52,275 bases of DNA from Acidobacteriota bacterium. Its GTDB lineage: Bacteria; Acidobacteriota; Thermoanaerobaculia; Multivoradales; JAGPDF01. This document shows positions 48,597 through 52,275 of the stretch, piece by piece (position 1 is the stretch's first letter; the number at the start of each line of letters is the position of its first letter). Below the pieces are notes generated by a model that saw only the letters and a list, made by a program, of their open reading frames with translations, ran no database searches and was not told the origin of the DNA. The DNA is taken from NCBI GenBank assembly GCA_014584695.1, contig JACTMI010000023.1:1-52275 (forward strand), given 5' to 3'. Both the position numbers and the translations under genes were made by a program.

Positions 48597-48600
<4 letters not shown>

Positions 48601-49274
48601 GCGCCCTCCTCGTCCGGCCGCTCCGCCGCTCCGGGATCCGCCGGCGTCCCCTCCGCTGGCTCCTGCCCGCGGGGCGCCTCGGGCGGCATCGCCACCTTGA
48701 CCATGGCCGGCCTCAGGAGCCGATCGTGCAGCAGGTAGCCGCGCTGCAGCTCCGTCACCACGGTCGGTGCCTGGACCGCGGTGGATTCCTCACGCATCAC
48801 CGCCTCGTGCAGCTTGGGATCGAAGCGCTCGCCGAGCGCCGCGACCGGGGTGAGACCGAAGCGCCGCAGCGTCTCCCGCAGCTGCTTGGCGATCAACTCG
48901 ACTCCCCGTCGCAGATCCTCGCCGGTGGCCTGCGCCGCCAGCGCCCGCTCGAGGTTGTCGACCACCGGCAACAGCTCCCGCAAGGGCTCGGTGAGCGCGT
49001 AGCGCAGCAGCTCCTCGCGCTCGCGCTCGTTGCGCTTGCGGAAGTTGTCGAAATCGGCGCGCAGGCGCAGGTAGCGCTCGCGCAACTCCTCGGTCTCGTC
49101 GCGATCCTCCCCGGCGACGGCCGGCGCTGGCCGCGCGGCGGCCTCTACCGGCGGCGGCCGGAGATAGTCGCCGTCGGGCTGGCCCTCGATGTCGAGGATC
49201 TCGACCTCCTCGGTCTCCATCTCACTCTCGCGCCCGGGCATCTCCGGCTCGCGCTCGTCCTCCGATTCGTGCAT
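48597..49274 (-). CDS. grpE: Nucleotide exchange factor GrpE
   Basis: 225 residues from the ATG at 49274, for which GGGAGGGGAG gives a strong ribosome-binding site. An ATG seven codons upstream (49295) overlaps the hrcA stop and is the alternative. An acidic, disordered N-terminus (1-60), the long dimer helix ([25 protein letters not shown]) and the beta domain with [14 protein letters not shown] and [19 protein letters not shown]. Releases ADP from DnaK. Confidence 0.95.
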
Positions 49275-49291
49275 CCGCCAGCTCCCCTCCC

Positions 49292-50350
49292 TCATCGCGA
49301 AGCGCTTTCGACCAGCGCGCGCGACAGCGACTCGCCGAGGTAATCGACCAGCGGAATGATCCGCTCGTACGGCATCCGCGACGGACCCAGGATGCCGAGC
49401 GTGCCGCGCGCCGGCCCCTCGGCGCCGAACGGCCGCGCCACCAGGGAGAGGCCCAGATCCGACGTGATCGGGCTGTCCTCGCCGATCACGACCCGGACGC
49501 CGTTGCCCTCGAGGCACTGGCTGAGCAGCGCCACCAGGCGCTGGCGTTCGGCGAAGGCGTCGAGCAGGCGCCGGACGCGCTCGACGTCCGAGAGCTCGCG
49601 CTGCGCGACCATCATCGCCGTCCCCTCGACCACCAGCTCCGGCGGCGCGCTCGACTCGAAGCCGCGGTCGGCGAGCAGGATCGCGCGCGCCAGCAGGCGG
49701 TCGACCTCGCCCCGCTGCTCGTGCAGGTGGACCAGCAGCCGCTCGCGGATCGAGCGCAGCGTCATGCCCCGGAAGCTCTCGGTCAGGTAGTTCGAGATCC
49801 GTACCAGCTCGTCGCGGCCGAGCTCCTCGTCGACCTCGATCAGCTTGTTCTCGACGAAGCCGCTGCGCGACACCACGACGCAGAGCACCCGGCGCCCCGA
49901 CAGCGGCACGAAGTCGACCGCCTCGAGCACCGTGTCGCCGATCGCCGGCGTGACCAGCACGCCGATCTGTCCCGACAGCTCCGAGAGCAGCTGGGCGGTG
50001 GCGCCGATCAGCCGCTCGGCGTCGCCGCCCGGACCCTGCAGGTCGACCTCGATGCGCCGCCGCGCCGCGTCCGGAACCTCCTCGGCCTCCATCAGGGAGT
50101 GGATGTAGAGGTGGTAGCCGGAGCGGCTCGGCACCCGGCCGGAAGAGGTGTGCAGCTGCTCGAGGAAGCCCCAGTCCTCGAGATCCGCCATGACGTTGCG
50201 GATGGTCGCCGCCGACACGCCGTGCCGGGCATGCTTCGCCACCGCGCGCGAGCTGACCGGCTCGCCCGAGAGGATGTACGTGTGGACGACATCCTTCAGG
50301 ATCTCGCGATCGCGCGCGGTGAGCTCGATGGGGTTCCGGGGCAGGGCCAT
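49292..50350 (-). CDS. hrcA: Heat-inducible transcription repressor HrcA
   Basis: 352 residues from the ATG at 50350. A winged-helix N-terminal domain (LTARDREILKDVVHTYILSGEPVSS, ATIRNVMADLEDWGFL) with a GAF-like C-terminal domain. It normally binds CIRCE (TTAGCACTC-N9-GAGTGCTAA) upstream of chaperone operons, but I find no such element in the 95 bp before the gene. TATATC lies 7 bases upstream of the ATG and there is no Shine-Dalgarno, so it may be leaderless. It heads the operon. Confidence 0.96.
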   Translation of the reverse strand: MALPRNPIELTARDREILKDVVHTYILSGEPVSSRAVAKHARHGVSAATIRNVMADLEDWGFLEQLHTSSGRVPSRSGYHLYIHSLMEAEEVPDAARRRIEVDLQGPGGDAERLIGATAQLLSELSGQIGVLVTPAIGDTVLEAVDFVPLSGRRVLCVVVSRSGFVENKLIEVDEELGRDELVRISNYLTESFRGMTLRSIRERLLVHLHEQRGEVDRLLARAILLADRGFESSAPPELVVEGTAMMVAQRELSDVERVRRLLDAFAERQRLVALLSQCLEGNGVRVVIGEDSPITSDLGLSLVARPFGAEGPARGTLGILGPSRMPYERIIPLVDYLGESLSRALVESASR

Positions 50351-50357
50351 GGCCGCT

Positions 50358-50363
50358 GATATA
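50358..50363 (-). promoter_or_regulatory. Possible -10 of hrcA operon, leaderless start
   Basis: TATATC on the minus strand ends 7 bases before the hrcA ATG; the predicted start of transcription would be at the ATG. The matching -35 is weak (TGGCGT at 17 bases). No CIRCE element overlaps it. Confidence 0.4.
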
Positions 50364-50408
50364 GGTTGCCCGAGGCGCCGACGCCACGCCGGACCTACGC
50401 CCACGACG

Positions 50409-50438
50409 TTGCGTCGCGCTCGGAAACCGCCCTATCTT
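50409..50438 (+). promoter_or_regulatory. Sigma-70-like promoter for the DUF2520 gene
   Basis: TTGCGT (50409-50414), an 18-base spacer and TATCTT (50433-50438). Transcription would begin at about 50445, the first base of the GTG start codon, implying a leaderless message. Confidence 0.5.
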
Positions 50439-50444
50439 AACGCA

Positions 50445-51401
50445 GTGAACGAGATCCACCCTCCCTCCAGGCCGCTCGCGGCGCCGCGTCCCCTGCGGCT
50501 GGCCCTGCTCGGACCAGGCCGGGTCGGCGCCAGCCTCGCTCATTGGAGCGCGGCCGCCGGAGCGGAGGTGGTGCGCGTCGCCGGTCGCCCGGGCGCGGCC
50601 GCGGCCGGCGACCTCGCGGCGGAGCTGGGAGCGCGCGCGGCCGAAGCGGACCAGCTCGCGAGCGGCGACTGCGATCTGCTCCTGATCACGGTCCCGGACG
50701 GCGAGATCGAGTCGGCCGCGCGCGGCCTGCGGGCGCGGCCGCAGGCGCCGGTCGCGCTCCATGCCGCCGGCGCGCTGGGAGCCGAAGCGCTGGCTCCGCT
50801 CGCAGCGGCCGGGGTGGCCGTCGGGACCTTTCACCCGCTGCGCGCCTTCGCCCGCCCGTCGCGCTCGCTCGCCGACGCCGCCGGCGTCTTCTTCGCGCTC
50901 GACGGCGACGCGGCGGCGGTCGCGCTCGGGCGCCGGCTGGCCCTGGCGTTCGGGGGCTTCGCCGACGCCATCCCCGGCTCCGCCCGAACCCTCTACCACT
51001 TCGCCGCCACTCTGGCCGCCGGCGGTGTCGCGACCCTGCTCGCCGCGGCGGCCGACCTCGCGCGCCGCTCGGGTCTGCCCGCGGCCGTGGTGGCGGGCTA
51101 CGGCGAGCTGGCGCGGGGCGCGCTCGAGGCGGCGCTCGCGGCGAGCGATCCCGCCACCGCCATCACTGGGCCAGCGGCGCGGGGCGACCTCGCCACGGTC
51201 GAGCGCCACCTGGCGGCGCTGGCCGAGCAGCCGCCGGAGCTCGGCGCGCTGGCGGTCGCTCTGGCCCGGGAGGCGCTGCGCCAGTGCGACCGCATCGCGG
51301 CGCCGAATCCGGACCGGCGGGCCTTGGCGGCGCTCCTGGAGCGCTCGGAAGTCCTTGACCGCCCGAAAGATCGGGTGCTAACTTCCCGGCGCGAGCCCTA
51401 G
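50445..51401 (+). CDS. DUF2520 / Rossmann-like oxidoreductase-fold protein
   Basis: 318 residues from a GTG directly at the predicted transcription start. The N-terminal half is a NAD(P)-binding Rossmann fold (LRLALLGPGRVGASLAHW, glycine motif GPGRVG) with DLLLITVPDGEI, and the C-terminal half is the helical DUF2520 domain (TFHPLRAF, ARTLYHFAATLAAGG). Similar to pyrroline-5-carboxylate reductase or ketopantoate-reductase-like folds; in some bacteria it accompanies pantothenate genes, which are absent here. It ends 9 bases before mglA, whose promoter appears to lie inside its last codons. Confidence 0.85.
   Translation: MNEIHPPSRPLAAPRPLRLALLGPGRVGASLAHWSAAAGAEVVRVAGRPGAAAAGDLAAELGARAAEADQLASGDCDLLLITVPDGEIESAARGLRARPQAPVALHAAGALGAEALAPLAAAGVAVGTFHPLRAFARPSRSLADAAGVFFALDGDAAAVALGRRLALAFGGFADAIPGSARTLYHFAATLAAGGVATLLAAAADLARRSGLPAAVVAGYGELARGALEAALAASDPATAITGPAARGDLATVERHLAALAEQPPELGALAVALAREALRQCDRIAAPNPDRRALAALLERSEVLDRPKDRVLTSRREP
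51355..51384 (+). promoter_or_regulatory. Sigma-70-like promoter for mglA
   Basis: TTGACC (51355-51360), an 18-base spacer and TAACTT (51379-51384), placed inside the 3' end of the DUF2520 gene. Transcription would start near 51391, leaving about 20 untranslated bases before the mglA ATG. Confidence 0.55.
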
Positions 51402-51410
51402 GTCGCCAGA

Positions 51411-52275
51411 ATGGTCTTCTTCAACTACAGCACCATGCAGATGGCGGCCAAGGTCGTTTACTACGGCCCGGGGCTGTGCGGGAAGACGACCAACCTGCAA
51501 TACATCTACGGCCACACCGCGAACGACAGCCGCGGCGAGATGGTTTCGCTCGAGACCGAAACCGACCGCACCCTCTTCTTCGATCTCCTGCCGATCGACG
51601 TCGGCTCGATCGCCGGCTTCAACACCCGCATCCAGCTCTACACCGTGCCCGGTCAGGTCTTCTACAACACGACCCGGAAGCTGGTGCTCAAAGGTGTCGA
51701 CGGCGTCGTCTTCGTCGCCGATTCCCAGCGCCCGATGCTCGCCGCCAACGCCGAGTCCCTGCGCAACCTGGAAGAGAACCTGGGCGAGATGGGGCTGTCG
51801 CTCGATACCCTGCCGATCGTCCTCCAGTACAACAAGCGCGACCTGCCCGACGTCGTTCCGGTGGACGAGCTGAACCGCGCGTTGAACCCGCGCGGCTGGC
51901 CCCACTTCGAGGCTTCGGCCGTCACCGGCATGGGCGTCTTCGAGACGCTCAAGGGGGTCTCGAAGCTGACCCTCATCAACCTGAAGAAGCGCCTGACGAA
52001 GATGGGCGGCGAGAGCCCGGCGCGCGCGGCCGGCACGGCGCGAACGGCGGCGCCACCGGCGCGCCCGGCGCCGCCGCCACCGCCGGCCGAGCCCAAGCCG
52101 TCGCCGGCGCCGGTGGCGGCCGCGAAGGCCGCCGCTCCCGCCAAGGGCCGATCGAGCAAGGTCGACGTGCTCGCCGAGCTCGAGAAGCTGCGCAAGCAGG
52201 CATTCCCGACCACGCCCGCTCCGGCGCGCACGCCGCCACGGCCGGCGCCGCCCGCCGCGCGCGCACCGGCCGCGC
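51411..52275 (+). CDS. mglA: MglA-type small GTPase with Pro/Ala-rich C-terminal extension (incomplete)
   Basis: At least 288 residues, open to the right edge of the window. A Ras-like GTPase that sets front-rear polarity for gliding or twitching. The first ~195 residues match MglA closely: YYGPGLCGKTTNLQYIYG (P-loop 19-26), LETETDRTLFFDLLP, LYTVPGQVFYNTTRKL and QYNKRDLPD for guanine recognition. Typical MglA ends near residue 195, but here a Pro/Ala-rich linker follows (about 205-250), then a short helical segment (SKVDVLAELEKLRKQAFP) and more Pro/Ala. No mglB partner is visible within the window. Confidence 0.93.
   Translation, partial: MVFFNYSTMQMAAKVVYYGPGLCGKTTNLQYIYGHTANDSRGEMVSLETETDRTLFFDLLPIDVGSIAGFNTRIQLYTVPGQVFYNTTRKLVLKGVDGVVFVADSQRPMLAANAESLRNLEENLGEMGLSLDTLPIVLQYNKRDLPDVVPVDELNRALNPRGWPHFEASAVTGMGVFETLKGVSKLTLINLKKRLTKMGGESPARAAGTARTAAPPARPAPPPPPAEPKPSPAPVAAAKAAAPAKGRSSKVDVLAELEKLRKQAFPTTPAPARTPPRPAPPAARAPAA

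Noticed and set aside
50351-50444. CIRCE operator upstream of hrcA
   Set aside because: Neither half-site (TTAGCACTC or GAGTGCTAA) nor a close variant is present.

Overview
The window is very GC-rich bacterial chromosome with densely packed genes, strongly G/C-ending codons and many 4-base start/stop overlaps. The gene content (MglA-type GTPase, PilT, a DUF4388/PATAN protein, an ACE-like M2 peptidase, an IPTL-CTERM surface protein with DUF11 repeats, NAD-type isocitrate dehydrogenase, many exported peptidases) suggests a proteolytic, gliding or twitching member of the Acidobacteriota, perhaps near Thermoanaerobaculia or Holophagae. That placement is inferred from gene content; there is no rRNA gene to confirm it. 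No tRNA, rRNA, IS element, prophage, CRISPR array or reverse transcriptase was found.

Layout. 1-228: tail of a gene entering from the left, possibly formylglycine-enzyme-like. 229-971: no gene, but a tandem array of ~195-bp units, each able to fold into a closed stem. 972-5221 (minus): PLP aminotransferase, M2 peptidase, M50 site-2 protease with CBS domains. 5282-11864 (plus): exported thioredoxin-like protein, full-length DsbD, then a 1242-residue exported DUF11/IPTL-CTERM protein. 11921-22087 (minus): PspC, M3 peptidase, peptidase-MA-like lipoprotein, RarA, PDZ lipoprotein, S9A prolyl oligopeptidase, NAD-isocitrate dehydrogenase and an unknown membrane protein. 22146-29057 (minus): the ffh-rpsP-KH-rimM-trmD-rplS-rnhB ribosome/translation block, followed by a large TPR protein. 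29202-31371 (plus): pyruvate kinase and rhomboid protease. 31502-36005 (minus): aldehyde dehydrogenase, MMPL exporter and PgsA, overlapping. 36035-42320 (minus): lytic transglycosylase, alaS, recX, DUF4388 protein and pilT. 42346-50350 (minus): ilvE, then the heat-shock operon hrcA-grpE-dnaK-dnaJ continuing into prmA, rsmE and a DUF6265-like gene. 50445-52275 (plus): a DUF2520 Rossmann protein and mglA, cut by the window end.

How they fit together. Most of the window is housekeeping: protein synthesis and targeting, proteostasis, central carbon metabolism and phospholipid synthesis. A second theme is the envelope: disulfide handling, six peptidases of different families, a sorted surface protein, a lipid-type exporter and a lytic transglycosylase. 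A third is polarity and motility: MglA, PilT, DUF4388 and the TPR scaffold.

The least ordinary part is the structured repeat array at the left end. Its stem motif recurs in a gap near 31.4 kb and, as an inverted pair, inside alaS, around a patch whose codon use differs from the rest of that gene.
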